A DNA stretch of 64,000 nt, taken from assembly GCA_023241745.1 (NCBI GenBank), contig JALQCY010000004.1, positions 124,001-188,000 on the forward strand, given 5' to 3'. A model generated the notes under the pieces. It was not told the origin of the DNA and did no database searches. It worked only from the letters and a program-made list of their open reading frames with translations. Positions 24,692-32,221 of the stretch are shown here, in pieces. The stretch comes from Isoptericola peretonis (GTDB lineage Bacteria > Actinomycetota > Actinomycetes > Actinomycetales > Cellulomonadaceae). Position numbers and translations under genes: made by a program. Positions within the stretch are counted from its first letter, which is position 1. Each line of letters starts with the position of its first letter.

Positions 24692-24717
24692 GTGGCCGGA
24701 TCGCACGACGACTGGAC
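24692..24717 (+). promoter_or_regulatory. Conserved leader element of rpf genes, copy 1
   Basis: This 26-nt block matches the block at 26345-26370 at 22 of 26 positions. Its last 14 nt (CACGACGACTGGAC) are identical. Both end exactly 4 nt before the GTG start. It may be an untranslated element or part of a longer conserved N-terminus (xxGxHDDWTxV in the reading frame). Confidence 0.55.
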
Positions 24718-24721
24718 CTGT

Positions 24722-26005
24722 GTGAACTCCTCGAACGAGACTCCCAACCCCGCCGCAGACCCGGCGCCCGAGGCGTCCGGCACGGCCACCACGACCGCCA
24801 CGCGCCGTCGGCGGCTCCCGCTGATCGCGGGCCTCGCGGCCGGTGCGCTCGTCCTCGCGGGCGGTGCGGCCACGGCCTACGAGACGGCGCGCAAGAGCGT
24901 GACGCTCGACGTCGACGGCGAGACCAAGACCGTCGAGACCTTCTCCGGCTCGGTGGCCGGCCTGCTCGACGCCCAGGGCGTCGAGGTGGACGGCCGCGAC
25001 GCCGTCACCCCCGGCACCGATGCGGCGCTGCGCGACGGCTCCCAGGTCGTGGTCCGCTACGGGCACGAGCTCACGGTGGACGTCGACGGCGAGCAGGACG
25101 ACGTGTGGGTCACCGCGCTCGACGCCGAGGAGGCGCTGCGCGGCCTCGACGCCCGCGGCTCCGACGTCGCGCTCATCGCGTCCCGCTCCGGCGACCGCGC
25201 GTCGCTGCCCCTGCGGCTCGACGCCGACCAGCCGGTCGCGGTCGTCGCGGACGGCACCACGACGGTCGTGGACGACGGCTCCGTCGGCCTCGAGGCGATC
25301 CTCCAGGGCCTCGGGCTCTCGGCGGACAAGGACGACCGCGTCTTCGTCGAGCGCCAGGCCGCCAAGGCCGAGGGCGACCCCGCGGTGCGGATCGTCATCG
25401 AGCGCGTCGACACGAAGAAGGTCACCAAGAAGGTCGCGGTGGACCACAAGTCCCGCACCGAGAAGGACGCCGACCGCTACGCCGACCTGGGCAGCAAGGT
25501 GGCCCAGGAGGGCAAGGACGGCGAGCGCACCCTCACGTACCGCGTGACCACCGTGGACGGCGACGTCGTCGCCAAGAAGAAGCTCTCGGACAAGGTGACC
25601 ACCAAGCCGGTCACCGAGGTCGTCGTCGAGGGCACCAAGGAGCGCCCGGAGCCGGAGCCCGAGCCGGCGCCGAAGGAGGAGTCCTCCGACTCGTCCTCGT
25701 CCGACTCGTCCGCTGACTCGTCGTCCGGTTCGTCCGACGGCGGCTCGTCGGCCGGCGGTTCCGCCCCCGCGGGCGTGTGGGCCCAGCTCGCCGAGTGCGA
25801 GTCCGGCGGCGACCCCACCACGAACACGGGCAACGGCTACTACGGCCTGTACCAGTTCTCGGCGCAGACGTGGCAGGCGATGGGCGGCTCCGGCCTCCCG
25901 TCGGAGAACTCGGCCGCCGAGCAGACCCGCCTCGCCCAGAAGCTCCAGGCGCAGTCGGGCTGGGGCCAGTGGCCCGCGTGCGCGGCCAAGCTCGGCCTGC
26001 TCTGA
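24722..26005 (+). CDS. rpfB: Resuscitation-promoting factor RpfB
   Basis: This 427-residue protein has a membrane or signal segment (LPLIAGLAAGALVLAGGAATA, about 31-51), DUF348 repeats (KSVTLDVDGETKTVETFSGSVAGLL and others) and a G5 domain (LTYRVTTVDGDVVAKKKLSDKVTTKPVTEVVVEGT). A Ser/Asp-rich linker leads to a classical Rpf domain: WAQLAECESGGDPTTNTGNGYYGLYQFSAQTWQAMGGSG, with catalytic Glu in AECESGG and two Cys likely forming a disulfide. It is a secreted muralytic enzyme promoting growth resumption. Of the three tandem genes this is the one with the true Rpf domain. The GTG start is set by the conserved leader element 4 nt upstream. Confidence 0.93.
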   Translation: MNSSNETPNPAADPAPEASGTATTTATRRRRLPLIAGLAAGALVLAGGAATAYETARKSVTLDVDGETKTVETFSGSVAGLLDAQGVEVDGRDAVTPGTDAALRDGSQVVVRYGHELTVDVDGEQDDVWVTALDAEEALRGLDARGSDVALIASRSGDRASLPLRLDADQPVAVVADGTTTVVDDGSVGLEAILQGLGLSADKDDRVFVERQAAKAEGDPAVRIVIERVDTKKVTKKVAVDHKSRTEKDADRYADLGSKVAQEGKDGERTLTYRVTTVDGDVVAKKKLSDKVTTKPVTEVVVEGTKERPEPEPEPAPKEESSDSSSSDSSADSSSGSSDGGSSAGGSAPAGVWAQLAECESGGDPTTNTGNGYYGLYQFSAQTWQAMGGSGLPSENSAAEQTRLAQKLQAQSGWGQWPACAAKLGLL

Positions 26006-26020
26006 CCTGACCCGACACCC

Positions 26021-26058
26021 CGACCGCCCGGACCGGCACCCGCCGGCCCGGGCGGTCG
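26021..26058 (+). terminator. Hairpin terminator after rpfB
   Basis: CGACCGCCCG and CGGGCGGTCG form a perfect 10-bp stem starting 15 nt after the rpfB stop, with an 18-nt loop that is itself GC-rich and partly self-complementary. Confidence 0.65.
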
Positions 26059-26162
26059 TGTGCTGCGGCGCCCGCGCCGGCTGCCCCCCGGCGTCCCCCG
26101 CGGCCCGGGACACGCTTGCTTGTGGGGCTCGTCACGATGGCCCCTGGGGATTAGATCTCCGA

Positions 26163-26181
26163 TAACGAATCGGTTACGGTC
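26163..26181 (+). promoter_or_regulatory. Shared rpf upstream motif, copy C
   Basis: TAACGAATCGGTTACGGTC carries the direct half-sites ATAACG and GTTACG, 11 bp apart, with TACGGT at 26175-26180. It sits in a locally A/T-rich stretch, unusual in this genome. Confidence 0.65.
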
Positions 26182-26344
26182 GGGTGTCCCGCGTGCGAAA
26201 AGCGCCTTTGAGGTGTAAGCGCCGCGGGCGGACCGCCGGATCGGTGGGTCGGTACTCGGCGCCCCAGGGTGCAGAGGCCGGGAGCTGGGCGCGACCGCGC
26301 CGCCCCGGTGCGTGACGGGTCGTCGAGGCCCGCCACCGGCGACC

Positions 26345-26370
26345 GTGCCCGGACACCACGACGACTGGAC
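26345..26370 (+). promoter_or_regulatory. Conserved leader element of rpf genes, copy 2
   Basis: This is the partner of the element at 24692-24717. It again ends 4 nt before the GTG start codon. Confidence 0.55.
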
Positions 26371-26374
26371 TCTC

Positions 26375-27721
26375 GTGACCCGCACCCCCCAGACCTCACC
26401 CGTGCCCGCCGCCGACGCCACCGCGTCCAGCGAGACCGGCACGACCCGTACCCGCCGCCGCTGGCCCTTCGTGGCCGCCGCGACCGTCGCAGCGGTCGCG
26501 GTCGCCGGTGGCGCCGTGGCTTTCGCGGACGCCCGCAAGACCGTCACGCTCGACGTGGACGGCGACCTGCGGACCGTGACCTCGTACTCCGACTCCGTCG
26601 ACGACCTCCTGTCCTCGCAGGGCGTCGTCGTCGACGACCGTGACCTCGTGACCCCCGCCTCCGGCGCCGCGCTCCAGGACGGTGCCGACGTCGTGGTCCG
26701 CTCCGGCAAGGAGCTCACCGTGCAGGTGGACGGCGAGCAGGCCGACGCCTGGGTCACCGCCCTCGACGCCGACGAGGCGCTCGACACCCTGACCGCCCGC
26801 GGCGGCGACGTGCGGATCGTCGCGTCGCGGGACGGGGAGCGCGCCTCGCTGCCCGTCGACGTGGACACCGACGGCCCGGTGGCCGTGGTCCACGACGGCA
26901 CCACCGACGTCGTGGACGGCGGGGAGGACGTCGAGGCCGTGCTGGCCGAGGCCGACGTGAAGCTCGCCGGGTCCGACCGCGTGCACGTCGCCGACGCCGC
27001 CAACCCCGGCGTGAAGAAGGCGGTGGCGCAGGCCGTCGCCGCCCAGGAGAAGCAGGCGGACAAGAAGGCGGCGGAGGCCACCGCGCAGACCGAGCAGGTC
27101 GCTGCGGAGCCCGCCGCCGAGCCGCAGGTCGCCGTCGTCGTCCAGCGTGTGGAGACCAAGAAGGTCACGACCACCAAGGCGGTCGCGCACGAGACGAAGA
27201 CCAAGAAGTCCGGCGACCGGTACTCCGACCTCGACCCGAAGGTCGTGAAGAAGGGCAAGGACGGCGAGCGCACGATCGTCCAGCAGGTCACGACGGTCGA
27301 CGGCAAGGTCGTGAAGAAGTCCGAGGTCTCCGACGAGGTCACCACCAAGCCGGTCACCCGCGTGCTCGTCAAGGGCACCAAGGAGCGGCCGGAGCCCGAG
27401 CCGGAGACGCCGACCTACTCCGGTTCCACCCGGTCGATCGGCAAGCAGATGGCCGCCGAGCGCGGCTGGACCGGCTCGGAGTGGACGTGCCTCGAGTCCC
27501 TGTGGACCAAGGAGTCGGGCTGGAACGCCTCGGCGGCCAACCCGTCGTCCGGCGCGTACGGCATCCCGCAGTCGCTGCCCGGCTCGAAGATGGCCTCCGC
27601 CGGCTCCGACTGGCAGACCAACCCGGCCACGCAGATCGAGTGGGGCCTGGGCTACATCGCCGACGTGTACGGCACCCCGTGCGGCGCGTGGGGCCACTCG
27701 CAGTCGGTGAACTGGTACTGA
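26375..27721 (+). CDS. RpfB-like protein 3: DUF348 - G5 - transglycosylase-like
   Basis: This 448-residue protein has a membrane segment (WPFVAAATVAAVAVAGGAVAFA, about 29-50) and DUF348 units such as KTVTLDVDGDLRTVTSYSDSVDDLLSSQGVVV. An Ala/Lys/Glu-rich, probably helical linker (about 208-245) and a G5 domain (VQQVTTVDGKVVKKSEVSDEVTTKPVTRVLVKGT) follow. The SLT-like domain (LESLWTKESGWNASAANPSSGAYGIPQSLPGSKM) ends GTPCGAWGHSQSVNWY, closely matching protein 1. N-terminally it is nearest to RpfB (gene 2), so the cluster mixes domains between copies. It should act on peptidoglycan outside the cell. Confidence 0.85.
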   Translation: MTRTPQTSPVPAADATASSETGTTRTRRRWPFVAAATVAAVAVAGGAVAFADARKTVTLDVDGDLRTVTSYSDSVDDLLSSQGVVVDDRDLVTPASGAALQDGADVVVRSGKELTVQVDGEQADAWVTALDADEALDTLTARGGDVRIVASRDGERASLPVDVDTDGPVAVVHDGTTDVVDGGEDVEAVLAEADVKLAGSDRVHVADAANPGVKKAVAQAVAAQEKQADKKAAEATAQTEQVAAEPAAEPQVAVVVQRVETKKVTTTKAVAHETKTKKSGDRYSDLDPKVVKKGKDGERTIVQQVTTVDGKVVKKSEVSDEVTTKPVTRVLVKGTKERPEPEPETPTYSGSTRSIGKQMAAERGWTGSEWTCLESLWTKESGWNASAANPSSGAYGIPQSLPGSKMASAGSDWQTNPATQIEWGLGYIADVYGTPCGAWGHSQSVNWY

Positions 27722-27774
27722 GCCGTCGCGGACGTCCGACCGTGGTGGTGAGCGGCGCGGCCCCGGCCGCCGAA

Positions 27775-27780
27775 TAGACT
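27775..27780 (+). promoter_or_regulatory. -10 box of a probable leaderless promoter (rsmA)
   Basis: TAGACT ends 7 nt before the rsmA ATG, identical in sequence and spacing to the metG1 promoter. Confidence 0.6.
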
Positions 27781-27787
27781 CGCCCCC

Positions 27788-28660
27788 ATGACCCACACCC
27801 CTGGCGCCCTGCTCGGCCCCGCGGAGATCCGCGAGCTGGCAGGGCGCCTCGGCGTCCGCCCCACGAAGACGCTCGGGCAGAACTTCGTGCACGACGGCGG
27901 CACGGTGCGCAAGATCGTCCGTGCGGCCGGCTTGCGGCCGGGGGAGCGGGTCGTCGAGATCGGGCCGGGCCTCGGGTCGCTGACCCTCGGGCTGCTCGAG
28001 GCCGGGGCGTCCGTCGTCGCCGTCGAGATCGACCGGGTGCTGGCGGCGCAGATCGCCGAGACCGTCCGGGCGCACGCGCCGGAGGCCGACTTCGAGGTGG
28101 TGGCCGCGGACGCGCTCGAGGTCACCGAGCTGCCGGGCGAGCCGCCCACGGCGCTCGTCGCGAACCTGCCGTACAACGTGGCCGTGCCGGTGCTGCTCAC
28201 CTTCCTCCAGCGCTTCCCGAGCCTCGAACGGGTGCTCGTGATGGTGCAGGCCGAGGTGGCCGACCGGCTCGCCGCCGGACCGGGGTCGCGCACCTACGGC
28301 GTCCCGTCGGTGAAGGCCGCCTGGTACGCCGACGCGCGCCGGTCGCTCAACGTCAGCCGGCACGTGTTCTGGCCGGAGCCCAACGTGGACTCCGCCCTCG
28401 TGGCGCTGGAGAAGCGCGAGCCCCCGGTCACGACGGCGACGCGCGAGCAGGTGTTCGCCGTGGTCGACGCGGCGTTCGCCCAGCGGCGCAAGACGCTGCG
28501 CGCGGCCCTGGCCGGCACGTTCGGCTCCGGTCCCGCCGCCGAGGAGGCGCTGCGCGCGGCGGGCGTGGACCCCGGCCTGCGGGGCGAGCGTCTCGAGGTG
28601 ACCGACTTCGCGCGGATCGCCGAGCAGCTTCCGGTCGCTGCTGGCACGGTGGACGGGTGA
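27788..28660 (+). CDS. rsmA: 16S rRNA dimethyladenosine transferase RsmA (KsgA)
   Basis: This 290-residue protein dimethylates A1518 and A1519 of 16S rRNA using SAM. Motifs seen are [26 protein letters not shown] (SAM motif I), [17 protein letters not shown] (catalytic NLPY) and RRKTLRAAL in the C-terminal domain. The ATG has TAGACT 7 nt upstream. Its stop overlaps the ispE start by 4 nt. The rpfB-rsmA-ispE order is the standard actinobacterial one. Confidence 0.97.
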   Translation: MTHTPGALLGPAEIRELAGRLGVRPTKTLGQNFVHDGGTVRKIVRAAGLRPGERVVEIGPGLGSLTLGLLEAGASVVAVEIDRVLAAQIAETVRAHAPEADFEVVAADALEVTELPGEPPTALVANLPYNVAVPVLLTFLQRFPSLERVLVMVQAEVADRLAAGPGSRTYGVPSVKAAWYADARRSLNVSRHVFWPEPNVDSALVALEKREPPVTTATREQVFAVVDAAFAQRRKTLRAALAGTFGSGPAAEEALRAAGVDPGLRGERLEVTDFARIAEQLPVAAGTVDG

Positions 28661-29598
28661 CGCACCTCGCCGCCGCCCCGTCGCCGTCCGTCCGCGTGCG
28701 GGCGCCCGGCAAGGTCAACCTGTCGCTGCGGGTGGGTGCGGTGCAGGAGGACGGGTACCACCCGCTGTCGACGATCTTCCAGGCGGTCGCCCTCTACGAG
28801 GAGGTGACCGCCACGCAGGTCTCGGAGGGCGCGGGCGTGACGATCACCGTGGACGGCCCGCAGGCCGACCTGGTGCCCCTCGACGCGACGAACCTCGCGT
28901 GGCGCGCGGCCGAGGCGCTCGCCGCCCGGGTCGGGACCCCGCCCGACGTCGCCCTGCACCTGGCGAAGGGCGTGCCCGTGGCCGGCGGCATGGCGGGCGG
29001 GTCCGCCGACGCGGCGGCCACGCTCGTCGCCTGCGACGCCCTGTGGCAGACCGGCCTGAGTCGCGACGAGCTGGCGTCGCTCGCCGCGGACCTCGGCTCG
29101 GACGTCCCCTTCGCCCTGCTGGGGCACACCGCCGTCGGGACGGGTCGGGGCCACCTGCTGACCCCGGCCATGACCCGCGGAGAGTTCCACTGGGTGTTCG
29201 CCGCCCAGGCCGAGGGGCTGTCGACCCCCGCCGTCTACGGCCGCTTCGACGAGCTGACCGCCGGCTCCGAGTCCGCCGACGACCCGGGCCTCACCGAGGA
29301 CACCGGGCTCATGCAGGCGCTGCGCGCCGGCGACGCGCACGCCCTGGGGCGGGCCCTGCACAACGACCTCGAGCCCGCCGCGCTCTCGCTGCGCCCCGGG
29401 CTGGAGCGCACGATCGTCGTCGCGCGCGAGGCCGGGGCGCTGGGCGCGTTCGTGTCGGGCTCAGGGCCCACCGTCGCCGCGCTCGCCCGGTCGCGCCAGC
29501 ACGCCCTGGCCATCGCGGCCTCCTGGACCGCCGAGGGTGCCGCCGACTCCGTCTGGTGCACGTCCGGCCCCGCGCACGGAGCCCGCCTGCTGCCCTGA
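28657..29598 (+). CDS. ispE: 4-diphosphocytidyl-2-C-methyl-D-erythritol kinase IspE
   Basis: This 313-residue GHMP kinase of the MEP isoprenoid pathway phosphorylates CDP-ME at the 2-position. Motifs are [14 protein letters not shown], the ATP loop [18 protein letters not shown], and [12 protein letters not shown] near the C-terminus. The GTG start overlaps the rsmA stop (GTGA), so the two are coupled. Its stop is followed within 3 nt by a complex repeat block separating it from the convergent esterase. Confidence 0.96.
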   Translation: MTHLAAAPSPSVRVRAPGKVNLSLRVGAVQEDGYHPLSTIFQAVALYEEVTATQVSEGAGVTITVDGPQADLVPLDATNLAWRAAEALAARVGTPPDVALHLAKGVPVAGGMAGGSADAAATLVACDALWQTGLSRDELASLAADLGSDVPFALLGHTAVGTGRGHLLTPAMTRGEFHWVFAAQAEGLSTPAVYGRFDELTAGSESADDPGLTEDTGLMQALRAGDAHALGRALHNDLEPAALSLRPGLERTIVVAREAGALGAFVSGSGPTVAALARSRQHALAIAASWTAEGAADSVWCTSGPAHGARLLP

Positions 29599-29600
29599 GC

Positions 29601-29705
29601 GCCGAGATAGAGAAGCAGACCCGCGAGATAGAGAAGCAGGCCCGCGAGATAGAGAAGTTCCTGCCCGAGCTTCTCTATCTCGCGGGTCTGCTTCTCTATC
29701 TCGGC
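29601..29705. repeat. GAGATAGAGAAG tandem and inverted repeat
   Basis: Three direct 21-bp units start at 29605, 29626 and 29647 with GAGATAGAGAAG; the first two differ at one base and the third diverges after 12-13 nt. They are followed by an inverted copy of the first one and a half units. Perfect 36-bp arms are 29601-29636 and 29670-29705. The middle unit can form a competing hairpin with part of the right arm (29644-29658 with 29670-29684). It lies between convergent gene ends and is less G+C-rich than its surroundings. It could terminate transcription on both strands. Confidence 0.9.
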
Positions 29706-29710
29706 GGGTG

Positions 29711-30706
29711 TCAGAGGTGCTTGGCCAGCCAGGCGAGTGTCGGGGCGAACCGGTAGCCCTGACCGCCCTCGTGGCGGTTGTACGGGTAGACGTCGATCGC
29801 CGTGTCCGGGGCGGTCTCGCCGAGCGCTCCCCACTGGTTGTACGCGGCGTACACGGTCGACGGCGGGCAGACGTCGTCGCGGAGCGCCGCCGAGAAGAGC
29901 GCCGCGGCGCGGGCCCGGCGGGCGAAGGAGACGCCGTCCAGGTAGGAGAACGTGCGCCAGACGGCGACCTCGTGCTCGCGGTGCACGGACAGGTACTGGG
30001 TGATCTCGCCGTACGGGAACGCGTCGGAGATCTGCACCGCGCGGCGGTAGTGGCACAGGAACGGCACGTTCGGGACGGCGGCGGCGACGTCGGGCACGAG
30101 GCCCGCGACGGCGATCGCGATGCCGCCGCCCTGGCTGGTCCCGGCGACGGCGACGCGCGCGGGGTCGATGCCCTCGACACGCCGCACGGCGTCCACGGCC
30201 CGCACGCCGTCGGTGAAGACGCGGCGGTAGTAGTGCGTCGCGGGGTCGAGCACGCCGCGCGTCATGAAGCCGGGGGACGCGGGCCCGCTGCCCACCGGGT
30301 CCGGGGTGTCGCCCCCGTGGCCCCAGCCCGACCCCTGCCCGCGGGTGTCCATGACGAGGTGCGCGTAGCCCGCGGCCGCCACGCCGAGGTGGTCGTGCGC
30401 GAGCCCGCGACCACCGCCGTACCCGACGAACTCGACGACGGCGGGCAGCGGGCCGTCGGCCGCGACGTCGTGGCGCGCGGGCCGGGTCAGCCACGCCTTG
30501 ACGGGCTGGCCGTCGAAGCCCGGGAATGTCACGTCGTCCACCACGAGCTCGGTGAGCCCGGTGTCCGCGCGCTCCAGCACGGGACCCTCGTCGTGCGCGC
30601 GGCTCTCGGCGAGCGTGCGGGACCAGAACTCGTCGAAGTCCGCGGGCTCGTCGATCTCGGGCACGTACGCCTCGAGCTCGGGCACGGGCAGGTCGAACTG
30701 GGCCAT
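29711..30706 (-). CDS. Acetyl esterase, AXE1/cephalosporin-C deacetylase family
   Basis: This 331-residue alpha/beta hydrolase belongs to carbohydrate esterase family 7. The nucleophile is Ser191 in GTSQGGG, and RGQGSGWGHGGDTPD, FLCHYRRAVQI and RHEGGQGYRF (His of the triad) are conserved family motifs. These enzymes remove acetyl groups from oligosaccharides such as acetyl-xylo- or manno-oligosaccharides. No signal peptide is present, so it should act in the cytoplasm. GGAGGA lies before the ATG. It is divergent from the ROK regulator of the mannoside locus, consistent with deacetylation of imported oligosaccharides. Confidence 0.9.
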   Translation of the reverse strand: MAQFDLPVPELEAYVPEIDEPADFDEFWSRTLAESRAHDEGPVLERADTGLTELVVDDVTFPGFDGQPVKAWLTRPARHDVAADGPLPAVVEFVGYGGGRGLAHDHLGVAAAGYAHLVMDTRGQGSGWGHGGDTPDPVGSGPASPGFMTRGVLDPATHYYRRVFTDGVRAVDAVRRVEGIDPARVAVAGTSQGGGIAIAVAGLVPDVAAAVPNVPFLCHYRRAVQISDAFPYGEITQYLSVHREHEVAVWRTFSYLDGVSFARRARAAALFSAALRDDVCPPSTVYAAYNQWGALGETAPDTAIDVYPYNRHEGGQGYRFAPTLAWLAKHL

Positions 30707-30852
30707 CGGTTCCTCCGGGACTTCCTGCGGGCCTCCCCGCAGCGATGCGGTGTCGGGCTGCACTGTAGCCGGGCCGGCGACGGGCGGGGAGAACGCTTCC
30801 CGTGCCGGACGTCTACGCTGCAACCACGTCGGACGGGCGAGGTGAGGACACG

Positions 30853-32097
30853 GTGCGACGCGGGACCAACCTGCCGCGGGTGGGCGACTTCAACCAGATG
30901 GTCGTGCTCGACCAGGTGCGGCGGTCGCCGGACGGCACGAGCCGCAGCGAGCTCGCCGCGAGCACGGGGCTGTCGCTCCAGGCGGTGTCGAACATCGTGG
31001 CGCGCCTGATCTCGCTCGGGTACGTCGTCGAGGGCGAGCGCCGGGCGGAAGGGCGCGGCAAACCCCGCACCATGCTGTACCTCGAGCCGCAGGGCGCGTA
31101 CGCGCTGGGCGTGCACGTCGACCCGGTCGTGGTGACGTCGGTGCTGGTGGACCTCGACGGCCGCACGGTCGAGAAGGTGGTCGAGCCCACGCCGGCCGGT
31201 CCGCAGGCGGTGGCCGACGCCGTCGCGGCGGCGACGGCGGCGATGCTCGGCCGCGCCGGCGTCGACCGCTCCGCCGTCCTCGGGCTCGGCGTCGCGGCCC
31301 CCGGCCCGGTGGACCTGGCGGCCGGCACGGTGATCCGCCCGCCCCTCCTGGACGGCTGGGACGAGGTGCCGGTGCGCGACCTCCTGGCCGCGGCGACGGG
31401 CTTCGACGTCGTGCTCGACAAGGACGTGTCGGCGGCCATGGTGGCGGAGCTCTGGCGCGGCAACCGGATGCTGCGCGGCACCTCCCTCTTCTTCTACACG
31501 GGCTTCGGCGTGGCGGTGGCGGTGGCGCACGACGGCGAGCTGCTGGCCGGGTCGTCGCGCAACGCCGGCGAGGTGGGCCACCTCGTGGTCGACAACGACG
31601 GCCCGCTGTGCGGGTGCGGCAACCGCGGCTGCATCGGCATCTCCGCGGCGCCCGCGACGCTGGTGGCGGAGGCCGTCGCCGCGGGCGTGCTGCCGGCGCG
31701 CACCCCGGCGTCGTCCCCGACCGAGCTCGACGCGGCGCTCTCGACGCTCTGTCGGATCGCCGGCGAGGGCGACGCCGTCGCGACGGCGATCCTCGAGACG
31801 TCCGCGCGGCGCGTGGCGCGGGGGATCACGGTGGTGGCGGACCTCGTGGACGCGGACGTCGTCGTCTTCGGCGGCCCGGCGTGGGCGCGCCTGTCGCCGC
31901 ACTACCTGCCGGTGGTGCGGCGCGAGCTGACGCTGGAGGCGACGCTGCGCGAGGTGCACGCGGTCGAGGTGCTCGGCTCCGCCGTCGGCGACCACGTCGG
32001 GGCGGTGGGCGCGGCCAGCCTCGTGCTCGACGGCCTCTTCACCCCGCGTCCGTCCGGCCTCGTCGGTCCGTCGCCGCGGGACGTCGTCCGCCCGTAA
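30853..32097 (+). CDS. ROK family transcriptional regulator
   Basis: This 414-residue protein has an N-terminal winged helix-turn-helix (about 10-65; RSELAASTGLSLQAVSNIVARLISLGYVVE) and a ROK sugar-kinase-like domain. The latter has the zinc cluster CGCGNRGC and an upstream NAGEVGHLVVD motif. The GTG at 30853 has GAGGTGAGGA upstream; an earlier GTG at 30802 is possible. It sits between the divergent esterase and the sugar ABC genes, whose promoter contains a perfect inverted repeat. It is therefore the likely repressor of the mannoside locus, released by a sugar. Confidence 0.88.
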   Translation: MRRGTNLPRVGDFNQMVVLDQVRRSPDGTSRSELAASTGLSLQAVSNIVARLISLGYVVEGERRAEGRGKPRTMLYLEPQGAYALGVHVDPVVVTSVLVDLDGRTVEKVVEPTPAGPQAVADAVAAATAAMLGRAGVDRSAVLGLGVAAPGPVDLAAGTVIRPPLLDGWDEVPVRDLLAAATGFDVVLDKDVSAAMVAELWRGNRMLRGTSLFFYTGFGVAVAVAHDGELLAGSSRNAGEVGHLVVDNDGPLCGCGNRGCIGISAAPATLVAEAVAAGVLPARTPASSPTELDAALSTLCRIAGEGDAVATAILETSARRVARGITVVADLVDADVVVFGGPAWARLSPHYLPVVRRELTLEATLREVHAVEVLGSAVGDHVGAVGAASLVLDGLFTPRPSGLVGPSPRDVVRP

Positions 32098-32137
32098 CGC
32101 TCTCGCAGATCCCGGCGAACCGTGCCCGGGATGTCCC

Positions 32138-32168
32138 TTGACAGGATTAACTCAATTCGGTTGAGTTA
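32138..32168 (+). promoter_or_regulatory. Promoter and operator of the mannoside ABC operon
   Basis: A perfect -35 TTGACA (32138-32143) is followed by TAACTCAA-TTCGG-TTGAGTTA, a perfect 8-bp inverted repeat (32148-32155 and 32161-32168) filling the -35 to -10 spacer. A bound repressor would exclude RNA polymerase. The adjacent ROK regulator is the candidate. Confidence 0.75.
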
Positions 32169-32221
32169 TTCCGGTCAGCCGGCCCGACGCCGTCGGGCCA
32201 CTCATGTGGCAAAGGAGCACC

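Larger units (their letters stand above)
26006..26374. other. Intergenic region with long leader of the third rpf gene
   Basis: This 369-nt gap holds the terminator hairpin of rpfB (26021-26058), motif copy C with its -10 box (26163-26181) and, if that promoter is used, a leader of about 190 nt ending in the conserved element at 26345-26370. I see no coding region. I looked for c-di-AMP (ydaO) riboswitch core sequences and found none convincing. Confidence 0.6.

Noticed and set aside
26182..26344. c-di-AMP (ydaO-type) riboswitch before the third rpf gene
   Set aside because: Such riboswitches precede rpf genes in some actinobacteria, but I could not find the conserved core or pseudoknot sequences in this leader.
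29605..29667. Possible CRISPR-like array in the 21-bp direct units
   Set aside because: The units are adjacent without spacers, there are only three, and no cas genes are near.
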